A DNA stretch of 64,000 bases from Capnocytophaga haemolytica. GTDB taxonomy: Bacteria > Bacteroidota > Bacteroidia > Flavobacteriales > Flavobacteriaceae. The position numbers and the translations under genes are program-made. The notes below the pieces were generated by a model. The model had not been told where the DNA came from. It made no database searches and worked only from the letters and a program-made list of their open reading frames with translations. The stretch is from NCBI RefSeq assembly GCF_001553545.1, contig NZ_CP014227.1, positions 518,501 to 582,500 of the forward strand, written 5' to 3'. Positions 55,391 through 64,000 of this stretch are shown here, one piece after another; positions within the stretch are counted from its first letter, which is position 1, and each line of letters opens with the position of its first letter.

Positions 55391-55433
55391 AAAAGGCTCA
55401 CAAGGAAGCTGGAAAAGAGCTTCCTTGTGAGCC
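55391..55433 (-). terminator. Strong terminator of the DUF2723 gene
   Basis: A 16-bp perfect stem (GGCTCACAAGGAAGCT and its complement) with a 7-base loop and T-run on the minus strand. Confidence 0.88.
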
Positions 55434-55436
55434 TCA

Positions 55437-55480
55437 TTCGGATACATAACGGATCGCTATCGAACCTACTGCGAATCTTT
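55437..55480 (-). repeat. 11-bp degenerate array, 4 units
   Basis: Units TTCGGATACAT, AACGGATCGCT, ATCGAACCTAC, TGCGAATCTTT run from the terminator across the stop codon into the last five codons of the DUF2723 gene. Confidence 0.6.
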
Positions 55481-58400
55481 TGCAGTGCGCGCCATAGAGT
55501 CTTTTAGTGCTTTAATAGAATCCTCTAAGGCATCTAATTCGTACGCTTCACCTCCTCTCTCAAACGCCTCTTGCATCTCTTTGAGCTCTTCTTTGCCTAC
55601 AAATAGGGCTGCTGCGTTTTTGAAAGCCTCAAACTCCTTATTGTAAAGTGATTCATCTAATGGTTTTACCAGCATCAACAGCGAAAAATACCGATTAGCG
55701 GTGTAATCTGCCTGCTGTAAGACCTCCATATTCGCCTTTTCCATCGCCAAATGGCTGTAATATGCCAACTCTTCCTTGTATTTTCTAAACACTTGTTGAG
55801 CAATCTTCCTTCCTTCATTGGCCTCGCCCACCTTATAATAACCTTGCACAAAAGGCTCTAAGCTGAAGTAATAGCCATACTGCTCCAAAGGCATATTCTT
55901 CATTGCGATGTCAAGTATATCCTTAGCCTTCTGCATTTTCCCTTCGGCGATCAATTGCTCGGTAAGGCGTGCCAAGTTACCTCGAAAGATAATACTGTTC
56001 TTGCGCGTCTCAGGGTCAAGGTAGATTTTCGTACTACCCATATTGCCCCACGTCCAGCCCTTGACAATCTTATACATCAAGTCGCTGTCAATACGCCCCA
56101 TATCGTAAGGGTTCTTCTTGTCAATAGCTGTCTTTATCGGTACGAGTTTATACACTAAGCCATCTAATTGCAAGTAATCTTTCATCCAAAGATACTCCTG
56201 TGCGTCCATACTACCCCCTGTGAAGTAGATAGGTCGCTTCCAATCGTTATTAGCTAAGATGTCCAGCATCACAATGCGCGCCTTATCAATCCCCGATTTA
56301 GGTAACGTAATGTCAATATGGTCTACAATCTTATCAGCATCTTCAGGTTTTACGACACCACTTTTCAGTACATTCTCTTTATTGACAGGGATACGCACCT
56401 TATTGGTAGGATAATAGTATACCTTGCGCCCCCCACCAGCGTCGTACTGTGTTTTGGGGTTATCACTCGTAATCCAATCCACAAAGGTTTTCAAAGGCCA
56501 GACATTATCCGTGCCGTGAATGTAATACGAACCCTCGCGCACCCCATGTGCATAGTTCTTATGAACAATCTGTGCGGGGATAGGGCTACTGTTATACGCC
56601 CTGCGCTTCATTTGGTCGATGTACCAATCGGTCTGCAACAGACTGGTGTTGATGGTTCTCACATCGGTGCGATAGCCCTCAATCTCTTGGGCATACCAGA
56701 GGAGGAAAGTGTCGTTATCGCCAATGGTGAAAATCATCGCATCCTTATCCTTTGCCACCGAATCCAAATAAGCGTGCCCGATGAACTGTGCTGAGTATTT
56801 ACCACTCCTGTCGTGGTCGTCCCAATTCTGATATGCCATCACCACAGGCACTGCCAAGAGGCACAACCCAACAGTCAGTGGTGCTACAATAGGCTCTGAG
56901 AGTTTCTTCTTTATAAGGTGGAATAGCGCATAGACGCCCATTCCTATCCATATTGAAAAGGCAAAGAACGAACCCACTAAGGCGTAATCGCGCTCGCGTG
57001 GCTCAAAGGGTCGTTCGTTGAGGTATATTTTCAGTGCCAGCCCTGTGAAGAGGAAGAGCACCAACACCACCCACGTCTGTTGTTCGCTTTTGCGTGCCAT
57101 AAACAGTAGCCCTGCAATACCTAAAAGTAACGGCAGGAAGTAGTACGTATTTCTACCTTTATTATTGAGTACATCGCTTGGCAGATGACTTTGTGAGCCT
57201 AAGCGCGCACTGTCGATAAAGTTAATACCGCTGAGCCAATTGCCGTGCTCGGTGTCGAGCTTGCCTTGCAGGTCGTCCTGACGCCCAACGAAGTTCCACA
57301 TAAAGTAGCGCGCATACATATAGTAGAACTGATAGGAGAACAAGTACTCCATATTCTCAAAGAAATCAGGCTTTTGCACTTCTATAGCTTCCTTATAGCG
57401 CGAGAGCATCTGGTCGTATACCTCAGGCGATACCTGCCCTGTGGCTGCCGCTGCCTTCAAGCTCGAAAGCTCCTTGTATATCTCAGGATATTGGTACACC
57501 TCCTCTTTAATCTTAAAATCTAACAAGCCCGTGAGCTTCATATAATTAGCAGCGTGTTGCGGGCTCCACATACGCGGTAGAAATCCCTCTTGCTTTGAGT
57601 TAGCTGCCACTTGCGCATCTTTATAGTCATTGACGATCACATACTTATTGGTAACATAATCGCGCTCGTACTTCGGTTTCGCATCTTCAAACGGGTCGTC
57701 CTCATCTTGCCCTGCATACTTATCGGAGTACATAGGTCCGTAGAACAAATGCGTCTCAGGATATTGCTCTAAGTTGTAATACGCCAAAAGCAAACGCGCA
57801 TCCGTAGGGCTATTTTCGTTGATTACCACATCGGCGTTGGAACGTATGGGGATCATTAGCCACGAGGAGAAGCCTATAAACACAAAGAGCATACAAAGGG
57901 TGAGCGTCTGTAAATGCACCTTATGCTCGCGATAGGCATAGCGCAGGGTGAAGTAAAACACCGCCACTACAGATAAGCCCGCAATGATGGTGCCTGAGTT
58001 AAACGGTAGCCCAATGCTATTGACAAAAAACACTTCCAAATAACCAAAGTACGCCAGCGTATAAGGCAATATGAGCTTAAAGATAAGCAGCAAGATAGCG
58101 ATCGACACTACATTGGCAATGATAAAGTTCTTCGCATTCTTCTTGTAGTTGCTATTGAAGAAATACAGCATCCCAATAGCAGGAATGGTCAGCAGTGCCA
58201 TAAAGTGCACCCCAAAGGAGAGCCCTACCACTAAGGCAATGAGCAGCAGCCATTTGTCGCCCCGAGGTTGGTGCAGGTTGTCTGTCCACTTGATGCCTAA
58301 CCAGAACATCGCCGACATAAAGAGCATTGCCATCGCATACACCTCTGCCTCCACGGCGTTAAACCAAAAGCTGTCTGAGAAAGCATACGCCAATGCCCCC

Positions 58401-58783
58401 ACTACCCCACTACCGAGCACGGCAATCGTTTGCCCTTGGGTGAGTGCCTCTTGCCCGCGTAAAGCCAGCTTCTTAGTGAGATTTACGATGATAAAGTAAA
58501 GAAACAACACCGTAAAGGCACTCGATAGCACCGACATAAAATTCACCGTAGCAGCGATTTTATCTGCCCCAGCAGCAAAGGTTGCTAAAAACGCCCCCAC
58601 CATTTGGAAGAACGGAGCTCCTGGTGGGTGCCCCACTTCCAACTTCGCTGAGGTAGCGATGTACTCACCGCAATCCCAAAAACTCACCGTAGGCTCCATC
58701 GTGAGCATGTAGGTAAGTACCGCCACGGCAAAGACTGCCCAACCTACTATAAGGTCGTATTTTCTAAAGACTTTCTCCGACAT
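55466..58783 (-). CDS. DUF2723 family integral membrane protein
   Basis: 1105 residues. The N-terminal 400 residues have about ten transmembrane helices and the DUF2723 signature (VSFWDCGEYIATSAKLEVGHPPGAPFF), like the GT-C glycosyltransferase acidic loop. Another helix group (about 535-640) and a large C-terminal domain with TPR-like helices follow. The fold resembles protein O-mannosyltransferases and suggests envelope glycosylation, but the substrate is unknown. It is monocistronic: promoter at 58969, leader of about 180 nt with an 11-bp array, strong terminator. Confidence 0.85.
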   Translation of the reverse strand: MSEKVFRKYDLIVGWAVFAVAVLTYMLTMEPTVSFWDCGEYIATSAKLEVGHPPGAPFFQMVGAFLATFAAGADKIAATVNFMSVLSSAFTVLFLYFIIVNLTKKLALRGQEALTQGQTIAVLGSGVVGALAYAFSDSFWFNAVEAEVYAMAMLFMSAMFWLGIKWTDNLHQPRGDKWLLLIALVVGLSFGVHFMALLTIPAIGMLYFFNSNYKKNAKNFIIANVVSIAILLLIFKLILPYTLAYFGYLEVFFVNSIGLPFNSGTIIAGLSVVAVFYFTLRYAYREHKVHLQTLTLCMLFVFIGFSSWLMIPIRSNADVVINENSPTDARLLLAYYNLEQYPETHLFYGPMYSDKYAGQDEDDPFEDAKPKYERDYVTNKYVIVNDYKDAQVAANSKQEGFLPRMWSPQHAANYMKLTGLLDFKIKEEVYQYPEIYKELSSLKAAAATGQVSPEVYDQMLSRYKEAIEVQKPDFFENMEYLFSYQFYYMYARYFMWNFVGRQDDLQGKLDTEHGNWLSGINFIDSARLGSQSHLPSDVLNNKGRNTYYFLPLLLGIAGLLFMARKSEQQTWVVLVLFLFTGLALKIYLNERPFEPRERDYALVGSFFAFSIWIGMGVYALFHLIKKKLSEPIVAPLTVGLCLLAVPVVMAYQNWDDHDRSGKYSAQFIGHAYLDSVAKDKDAMIFTIGDNDTFLLWYAQEIEGYRTDVRTINTSLLQTDWYIDQMKRRAYNSSPIPAQIVHKNYAHGVREGSYYIHGTDNVWPLKTFVDWITSDNPKTQYDAGGGRKVYYYPTNKVRIPVNKENVLKSGVVKPEDADKIVDHIDITLPKSGIDKARIVMLDILANNDWKRPIYFTGGSMDAQEYLWMKDYLQLDGLVYKLVPIKTAIDKKNPYDMGRIDSDLMYKIVKGWTWGNMGSTKIYLDPETRKNSIIFRGNLARLTEQLIAEGKMQKAKDILDIAMKNMPLEQYGYYFSLEPFVQGYYKVGEANEGRKIAQQVFRKYKEELAYYSHLAMEKANMEVLQQADYTANRYFSLLMLVKPLDESLYNKEFEAFKNAAALFVGKEELKEMQEAFERGGEAYELDALEDSIKALKDSMARTAKDSQ

Positions 58784-58880
58784 TTTTAATCTCTTTTGCG
58801 GTATCTAATTCCCTATTGAGGAGGGCAGAGGGGTGTCCGCACTCACCCCTACACATTATCTGTATTATTTTTTATAAAGA

Positions 58881-58924
58881 TTCGTAGTTCCTCCGTATCC
58901 TCTTCGTTTTCACGTTACGGATTC
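58881..58924 (-). repeat. 11-bp degenerate array, 4 units (DUF2723 leader)
   Basis: Plus-strand units TTCGTAGTTCC, TCCGTATCCTC, TTCGTTTTCAC and a diverged fourth. They are the reverse-complement type of the pth-leader array and occupy the untranslated leader. Confidence 0.6.
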
Positions 58925-58968
58925 TCCTGTCTTTTTAGATGGCTATCTATAAAAAACGTTTCAGAGGG

Positions 58969-58976
58969 CAAAGGTA
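58969..58976 (-). promoter_or_regulatory. -7 element of the DUF2723 gene
   Basis: Minus-strand TACCTTTG, predicting a leader of about 180 nt. Confidence 0.52.
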
Positions 58977-59285
58977 CGAAGAATATTTAAATTACAAGTT
59001 GAAACTCTATAAAATTTTCTAAAAAGGCTGTGCTACTTTTAGAAGGATTGTGTGTTGTGTAATGGGTAATGTCTGACCCACGCACTTTTCAAGCGTAGAA
59101 TATAATTCTAAGTGGAGAACTTTAAACATTGACATTTTTCTATACCAAAAAATAAAATTAATGCAATGAGGCTTGATAGGTGTAGGGTGAAATGGTATTT
59201 TCAGTTAGGAAAGGTCTTTTTATACTAAACTTTTAATTCTTAGCAGCTGATACATATAAAGTTAGCTTATTTTATTTAGTTTTAA

Positions 59286-59448
59286 GTTCTTTTGTCTTGA
59301 TACAAAAGAACCAAAAAATCAAGGCTCTGGATGCTTAGGCGAGAAAATCAACGGCTCTCGCTGAAAATCTTTTAACTCGCTACGCTCAAACAGAAAAAAT
59401 TTTCCACGCTCGTGCCACTGATTTTCTCAGCCACGCCTCCAAGGCCGT
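59286..59448. repeat. Palindromic intergenic element upstream of susC
   Basis: A perfect hairpin GTTCTTTTGT / ACAAAAGAAC (59286-59311) is followed by a longer imperfect inverted repeat of about 26 bp (59323-59350 with 59419-59448, sharing GAGAAAATCA). The element is much more G+C-rich than its surroundings and encodes nothing. It resembles a mobile palindromic or structured-RNA element. 59449-59779 to its right is very A+T-rich and empty. Confidence 0.6.
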
Positions 59449-59779
59449 TGTGGGGTTGGAAGAGGTATAAAAGAAGAGAATGAAAAATACATAGTATAAG
59501 AGTTTAAACAGGGCTTAATTATTTATAGTTTTTTATCGCATTAAAAAGGACTGTGATTTTAGTAAAAATGAATTGAGAAAAGTAAAAATGCAGTAAATAA
59601 AGGAGTTAAAATAAGGTGTTTTACAAATATAACAAAAAACCATATAATGTTATAAGTGGTAATGTTGTTGTATTATTGATAAATATAATGTTAAAAAAAT
59701 GATGATTTTATATATAATTAAAGAATTTAAGAAATATAATAAATGACGTTAAAAACGTATAACTAAAAAAAAACACTAT

Positions 59780-59815
59780 TATATTTGCACCGTTTAGAAA
59801 AGTGTCATACCTTTG
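59780..59815 (+). promoter_or_regulatory. Promoter region of susC
   Basis: TTTG (59784-59787), 20-bp spacer, TACCTTTG (59808-59815) gives an exact consensus promoter. TATATTTG at 59780-59787 could be a second, overlapping -7 element. The ATG is 30 bp downstream. Confidence 0.65.
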
Positions 59816-59845
59816 CAGCGTCGTTAATAATTAAAACAATAGGAT

Positions 59846-62800
59846 ATGAGAGTAAACAACGTTTTGCTGGCAGTGCTATTTGTCTTAGCACTGCCTTTTA
59901 CCTCTTTCGCACAGGAAAAAGAGGTATCGGGGACGGTGAAGGATCAGTCGGGTTTAGAGCTGATGGGAGTAGCCGTGGTAGTAAGAGGTGAACAAAGAGG
60001 GGTAGAGACCAATGAAAATGGTCATTACTCCATTAAAGTAGCCAAAGGGAGCGTTTTGGTGTTTTCATATATAGGTATGAAGACCCAAGAGGTGCGTGTA
60101 GGTGATAGCAATAGGATTAATATCACGCTGAAAGATGAGGCGATTGCTATTGATGAAACGGTGGTAGTAGGCTTTGGGCAGAAACGCGCTGTAAAGGAAC
60201 TCACAGGTTCTGTGGGTAAGGTAGGACAGGAAATAGCTAATAATGCTTCTGCTTCTATTGATAAAGCCCTCTCTGGAAAAGTAGCTGGGGTGCAAGGAGG
60301 TATGGCTTCAGGTCAGCCTGGTGGTGCAGCTCTCTTACGTATACGTGGTAGAGCCTCTATCAATGGGCGTAATGCTCCTATCTATATTGTAGATGGTGTA
60401 AGGGTAGCTCAAGGTGACTTAACCTCTAACACACCAACTGGTAATATTTTAGCAAGTATTAATGAAAATGATATTGAGAGTGTAACTATTTTAAAAGATG
60501 CTGTGTCAACAGCTATTTATGGTGCTGATGCAGGGGCTGGGGTAGTAATTATCACAACTAAATCAGGAAAAAAGGGGGATGCTAAGTTTAATCTAAACGC
60601 AGAAACAGGACTTACTTACAGGGCGTTAGAAGGAGAACAAAGTATGCGCACCAAAGACTGGTTGCCTTACTTATATGATAGCTATTTAAATTCTAGTCTG
60701 AATGAGAAAACCAAATATGCTAATCGTGAAGCTCTTATCGCCGCATTAGAGGCAGGAGGAGGGCCTAATTATCTAAAGGGAATCTATAAAAATAGAAATA
60801 TTGATACAGACTGGAGAAAAGAGACTGAACGAAGTGCTGCATTATTACAAAAATTCAATGGTTCTGTATCAGGTGGTACAGATAAACTTACTTATTTCTC
60901 ATCATTGGGCTATTATAATCAAGATGGGATAGTGAGAAGTTCCAGTTTTATGCGCGTTACTAATGCCAATCGTATTAACTATAAAGCGACAGATAAACTG
61001 ACGCTCGCTACAGACCTTCAATTTTCATATTCAAAAATGAATGCTTCCTCTGATGGATCGAAGTATACGAACCCTATATTATCACAATATTTGCTTCGTC
61101 CTACTGACCCAGCTAAAAATCCTGATGGAACTTATTATAAAGGAGTAAAAGGGAGATTGAGTAATAATTTTTATAATACTGCAGCAGCACTTGATGTGGA
61201 TTACATTCGCGCTAATACAGCACGTATGTTTGCTAATTTTCAAGCTGACTACAAATTACTTAAAAATTTAACCTATAAATTTGTTTTCGCTCCTGAGTAC
61301 ATTACTATAGAAGAGGATCAGTATAATAACCCAGATTTTGGGCAAGGAGCAGTTTACAAAGGTCTTCTTGAAAGCTATGCAACAAGAGTATTTAACTTTA
61401 ATGTTCAAAACTCGCTGAGCTACGACTTTACTTTGAAAGACAAAAATCATTTTTCAGTACTCTTAGCACAAGAAGCCTACAAAACAGATAAAAGGGTATT
61501 AGGTGCAGAGGGAAAGAAGGTTGGTAGTAGAAATTTACAGACTTTAAACAGTTTTGTGGAAACTGCAAGGATGATAGGTACAAAAAAGGTAACTTCAAGA
61601 GCAGGTTATGCTTTGAATTTACACTATGATTTTGACAAAATGATTTTAATAGATCTTTCAGGACGTCAAGATGCCTTGTCTAACTTTTGGGAAGGTAATA
61701 AAGTGGGTTATTTTTGGTCTGCTGGTGCGGGACTTGATTTTGCTCGTTTACCTTATTTCTCTGAAAATGAATTAGTATCGCAGCTAAAAGTATCAGCTTC
61801 TTATGGTAAAGTGGGAAACCTTACAGAGAATGCAGTACCTTACACCACTTATAGATATTCAGGAAATTATAATAATAATATTGCTGCCTATCCTAATGGT
61901 GTTGATAATAAAGATTTGCGCTGGGAGGTTATCAATCCTCTAAACATAGGATTAGATTTAGGGTTTTGGCACGATCGATTGACCATAGGAGTTGCTTATT
62001 TCCATAAAAAAACTAAAGATATGGTTTTTGACATTCCTCTCTCTACAGCTCAGGCAGGATATACTAACAAAGATGGTGTAATACGAGCCTCTAAGTATAT
62101 TAATATTGGAGAGATGACCAATTCAGGAATAGAAGTCACCATAGGAGGTAAGATTATAAAGAACAGTGATGATGGATTTAATTGGAGCGCAAATGCCAAT
62201 TTAAGTACTTTAGATAATAAAGTTACAAAACTATATGAGGGGAAAGACATTGTGGGGTCATACACACTATTAAGAGAAGGAGAAGCAGCCTATACTTTTT
62301 ATCTTCCTGAATGGGCTGGTGTAGATCCTGCAACAGGAGCTCCTCAGTGGTATGATAAAGACGGAAAGGTAACCTCTGACTATAATAAAGCAGAAAAAAA
62401 AGTTTTAGGAAGTGCCTTGGCAACACTATATGGTGGGTTTGATACCAAACTTTCATATCACGGGATCACTTTAGAAGGTCAGTTAAGTTATGGCTTTGGA
62501 AATAAAATTTACGATCAATATGGTGAATTTGGTTATTTAGACGGCAAAACAGCTGTTTATCCAGGGTATAGATCACAGACAGATTATTGGACTCCAGAGA
62601 ATCCTAATGCGCGCAATCCTAAACCCGTGTATAATAGGAAAGATAAAGCAGGTGCTGCTTCTTCTCGATTCTTGTATAAGGGGGATTACGTTCGTTTAAG
62701 AACATTGAAATTGTCGTATGAAATAAAGCCAGCCTTTTTAGAGAATACCTATCTAAAAAAGGTACAGCTCTATGTGATGGGGGATAATATTTGGACTCAT

Positions 62801-62911
62801 ACTTTTGACAAAAACTTCAAGTATGACCCTGATATGCAAGTAAATGGATATGCAAGTTTTGCCTTACCTCCTTTGAAGACATATAGTTTGGGTGTAAATG
62901 TTAACTTTTAA
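59846..62911 (+). CDS. SusC/RagA-family TonB-dependent outer-membrane transporter
   Basis: 1021 residues. Signal peptide cut at SFA-QEKEV. A carboxypeptidase-regulatory-like domain comes first (about 25-100: VSGTVKDQSGLELMGVAVVV and NENGHYSIKVAKGS). The TonB-box region and plug follow (VVVGFGQKRAVKELTGSV, SIDKALSGKVAGVQ, LRIRGRASINGRNAPIYIVDGV). A long C-terminal barrel ends in LKTYSLGVNVNF. These proteins import glycans or peptides together with a SusD lipoprotein lid, here the next gene, 11 bp downstream. The substrate is not evident and the flanking degradative genes are beyond the window. Confidence 0.95.
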   Translation: MRVNNVLLAVLFVLALPFTSFAQEKEVSGTVKDQSGLELMGVAVVVRGEQRGVETNENGHYSIKVAKGSVLVFSYIGMKTQEVRVGDSNRINITLKDEAIAIDETVVVGFGQKRAVKELTGSVGKVGQEIANNASASIDKALSGKVAGVQGGMASGQPGGAALLRIRGRASINGRNAPIYIVDGVRVAQGDLTSNTPTGNILASINENDIESVTILKDAVSTAIYGADAGAGVVIITTKSGKKGDAKFNLNAETGLTYRALEGEQSMRTKDWLPYLYDSYLNSSLNEKTKYANREALIAALEAGGGPNYLKGIYKNRNIDTDWRKETERSAALLQKFNGSVSGGTDKLTYFSSLGYYNQDGIVRSSSFMRVTNANRINYKATDKLTLATDLQFSYSKMNASSDGSKYTNPILSQYLLRPTDPAKNPDGTYYKGVKGRLSNNFYNTAAALDVDYIRANTARMFANFQADYKLLKNLTYKFVFAPEYITIEEDQYNNPDFGQGAVYKGLLESYATRVFNFNVQNSLSYDFTLKDKNHFSVLLAQEAYKTDKRVLGAEGKKVGSRNLQTLNSFVETARMIGTKKVTSRAGYALNLHYDFDKMILIDLSGRQDALSNFWEGNKVGYFWSAGAGLDFARLPYFSENELVSQLKVSASYGKVGNLTENAVPYTTYRYSGNYNNNIAAYPNGVDNKDLRWEVINPLNIGLDLGFWHDRLTIGVAYFHKKTKDMVFDIPLSTAQAGYTNKDGVIRASKYINIGEMTNSGIEVTIGGKIIKNSDDGFNWSANANLSTLDNKVTKLYEGKDIVGSYTLLREGEAAYTFYLPEWAGVDPATGAPQWYDKDGKVTSDYNKAEKKVLGSALATLYGGFDTKLSYHGITLEGQLSYGFGNKIYDQYGEFGYLDGKTAVYPGYRSQTDYWTPENPNARNPKPVYNRKDKAGAASSRFLYKGDYVRLRTLKLSYEIKPAFLENTYLKKVQLYVMGDNIWTHTFDKNFKYDPDMQVNGYASFALPPLKTYSLGVNVNF

Positions 62912-62922
62912 ATAGATAAACA

Positions 62923-64000
62923 ATGAAAAGAATTATATATATATTCAGTGTTTTGGCTGCCATAGGAGGTTTTTTAATAACTTCTTGCAGCAAGGACTTC
63001 GTAGAAACTAAATTCTATCAAGAAGAGCAAGCACAACCTCTCACCACTGTAGAACAATTAAGTGCCTTTGTGAATGGTACATACGTAAAAATGCGTGCTA
63101 CAGCCTATTTAGGGCGTGAATGTAGGGCTATTGCTGAAATACATTCAGATGAGGTGTATACCACAGGTGGTTCTAACTACTTTTTAGCAGAGTCAACTTA
63201 CTCTTTGATATCAACCTCTCGGACTCCAAATGATATTTGGAGGGCTATATACCAAACCGTAGGAAATGCCAATATTGTGATTAGTACACCTGATGAACTT
63301 ACTTGGGGAGAAACTTCTGATCAAACAAAAATAGCAGCAGAAGTTAAAAGGTTAAAAGGACAAGCTTATGCTATTAGAGCTTTAGCGTTCTTTGATGCTT
63401 TGCGCATCTTCGGTCAAAAGTATTCTGGCGGCACATTAGGAATTGTGTTACCGTTGAAATATGATCCTAATGCGATACAAGCACGTGCCACAATTGAAGA
63501 AACAGAAACTCAAATTGAGAAAGATTTTAATATGGCTTTATCCCTTTTGGGTAATACAAGCGATGTGTCTAACAAAACACAATTATCCTCTTGGGCAGTA
63601 AAAGCCTTAATGACTCGTTTCTATCTATACAAACACGATGATGCTAAGGTAGCAGAATTAGCAAAAAATATTGTAGATTCAGGAAAATATTCCGTTGTGA
63701 ATAAAGATGATGTCTTAACAACATTCACTAAAGAGAATACAAGTAATAGCGTTTTTGAGTTAGCTGTAGGTACAACTGAATCTTATGGAGCTGAATCTTA
63801 TGGAAATTTATATTCAGGTTACGCTAATCTATTCGCTTTAAAAGGGGCAAGTGACCTTTATGAAGCCAATGACATACGCAAAGGGTTTATAAAGGAAAAT
63901 GACGAAGGAAGGCTTACATTAGATACCAAGTTCTCAGATGAAACTGGGGTTCATAATGTAAAAATCATTCGTTATGAAGAAGTGCTACTTAATGGAGCAG
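62923..64000 (+). CDS. SusD/RagB-family nutrient-binding lipoprotein (3' end beyond window)
   Basis: 359 complete codons from ATG 62923, open at the right edge; a full SusD is usually about 500 residues. Lipobox FLITSC (Cys22), mature start C-S-K-D-F. The SusD core is clear: VEQLSAFVNGTYVKM, IWRAIYQTVGNANIVI, EVKRLKGQAYAIRALAFFDALRIFGQKY and AVKALMTRFYLYKHDDAKVAELA. It forms the surface lid of the SusC transporter and is co-transcribed with it. Confidence 0.93.
   Translation, partial: MKRIIYIFSVLAAIGGFLITSCSKDFVETKFYQEEQAQPLTTVEQLSAFVNGTYVKMRATAYLGRECRAIAEIHSDEVYTTGGSNYFLAESTYSLISTSRTPNDIWRAIYQTVGNANIVISTPDELTWGETSDQTKIAAEVKRLKGQAYAIRALAFFDALRIFGQKYSGGTLGIVLPLKYDPNAIQARATIEETETQIEKDFNMALSLLGNTSDVSNKTQLSSWAVKALMTRFYLYKHDDAKVAELAKNIVDSGKYSVVNKDDVLTTFTKENTSNSVFELAVGTTESYGAESYGNLYSGYANLFALKGASDLYEANDIRKGFIKENDEGRLTLDTKFSDETGVHNVKIIRYEEVLLNGA

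Noticed and set aside
59286..59311. Rho-independent terminator
   Set aside because: The hairpin has no T-run on either strand and is far from the end of any gene.
59785..59991. Small plus-strand gene at the susC start
   Set aside because: It would start inside the susC promoter and overlaps the susC coding region in another frame; no family resemblance.

Overview
The window looks like chromosome of a gliding Flavobacteriaceae bacterium, most likely Capnocytophaga or a close relative. The genus is inference. The supporting evidence is: gldJ and sprA (gliding / type IX secretion), a SusC/SusD pair, lipoproteins whose mature N-termini read C-S-K-D-D (like the Capnocytophaga surface-export signal), Bacteroidota-type promoters (TTTG, about 19-20 bp, TAnnTTTG) before most transcription units, and almost no Shine-Dalgarno sites. 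I see no rRNA, tRNA, insertion sequence, prophage or CRISPR array.

Layout. 1-7.4 kb (minus): the 5' part of gldJ, a PiT-type transporter, then a tight run menA - MBL-fold protein - ChaN-like lipoprotein - sbcD, plus a 2-hydroxyacid dehydrogenase. 7.5-11.5 kb (plus): pth, CopD-like protein, O-methyltransferase, a beta-barrel protein, rmlD. 11.5-21 kb (minus): CDF exporter, radA, rmlA, a 65-residue orphan, metallophosphoesterase, DUF502, nitroreductase, histone-deacetylase-like hydrolase, poxB. 21-30.6 kb: DUF2461, DUF2809, POT peptide transporter, gpsA, ribE, a minus-strand plsC and a large secreted beta-galactosidase. 31-42.9 kb: DUF3127 SSB-like protein and aat; then minus-strand tilS, aminotransferase, START-like protein, rny, a probable 6S RNA, zapA with a coiled-coil partner, a lipoprotein, groEL-groES, secG, a TPR protein and lptE. 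43-47 kb: two paralogous surface lipoproteins and an OmpA-like protein. 47.4-58.8 kb: sprA, ruvA and a DUF2723 membrane protein. 59.8 kb to the end: a SusC/SusD pair running off the edge.

Most genes are ordinary housekeeping genes. The unusual content is a pair of degenerate short-period repeat families. One has a strict 7-bp period and the other a strict 11-bp period. Together they fill many intergenic gaps, sometimes from stop codon to next start codon. The gpsA-ribE gap (237 bp) is almost wholly 7-mers, then 11-mers, then 7-mers. At 17827-17949 five 7-mers change to eight 11-mers without a spacer. In two genes a 7-mer array is read in frame: 13 units in the histone-deacetylase-like gene and 18 units (126 bp, 42 codons) in the acyltransferase gene, with the catalytic motifs intact on both sides. 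I do not know of a published description of this mosaic.

Other notable points are: a tandem duplication that left a 77-bp copy of the lptE 5' end between two paralogous lipoprotein genes; an MBL-fold protein missing two metal-binding histidines; an SSB-like acidic tip on DUF3127; a strong promoter with no gene behind it at 17.75 kb; and a folded palindromic element upstream of susC. Starts were moved inward where the longest open frame would begin upstream of, or inside, the promoter -7 element.
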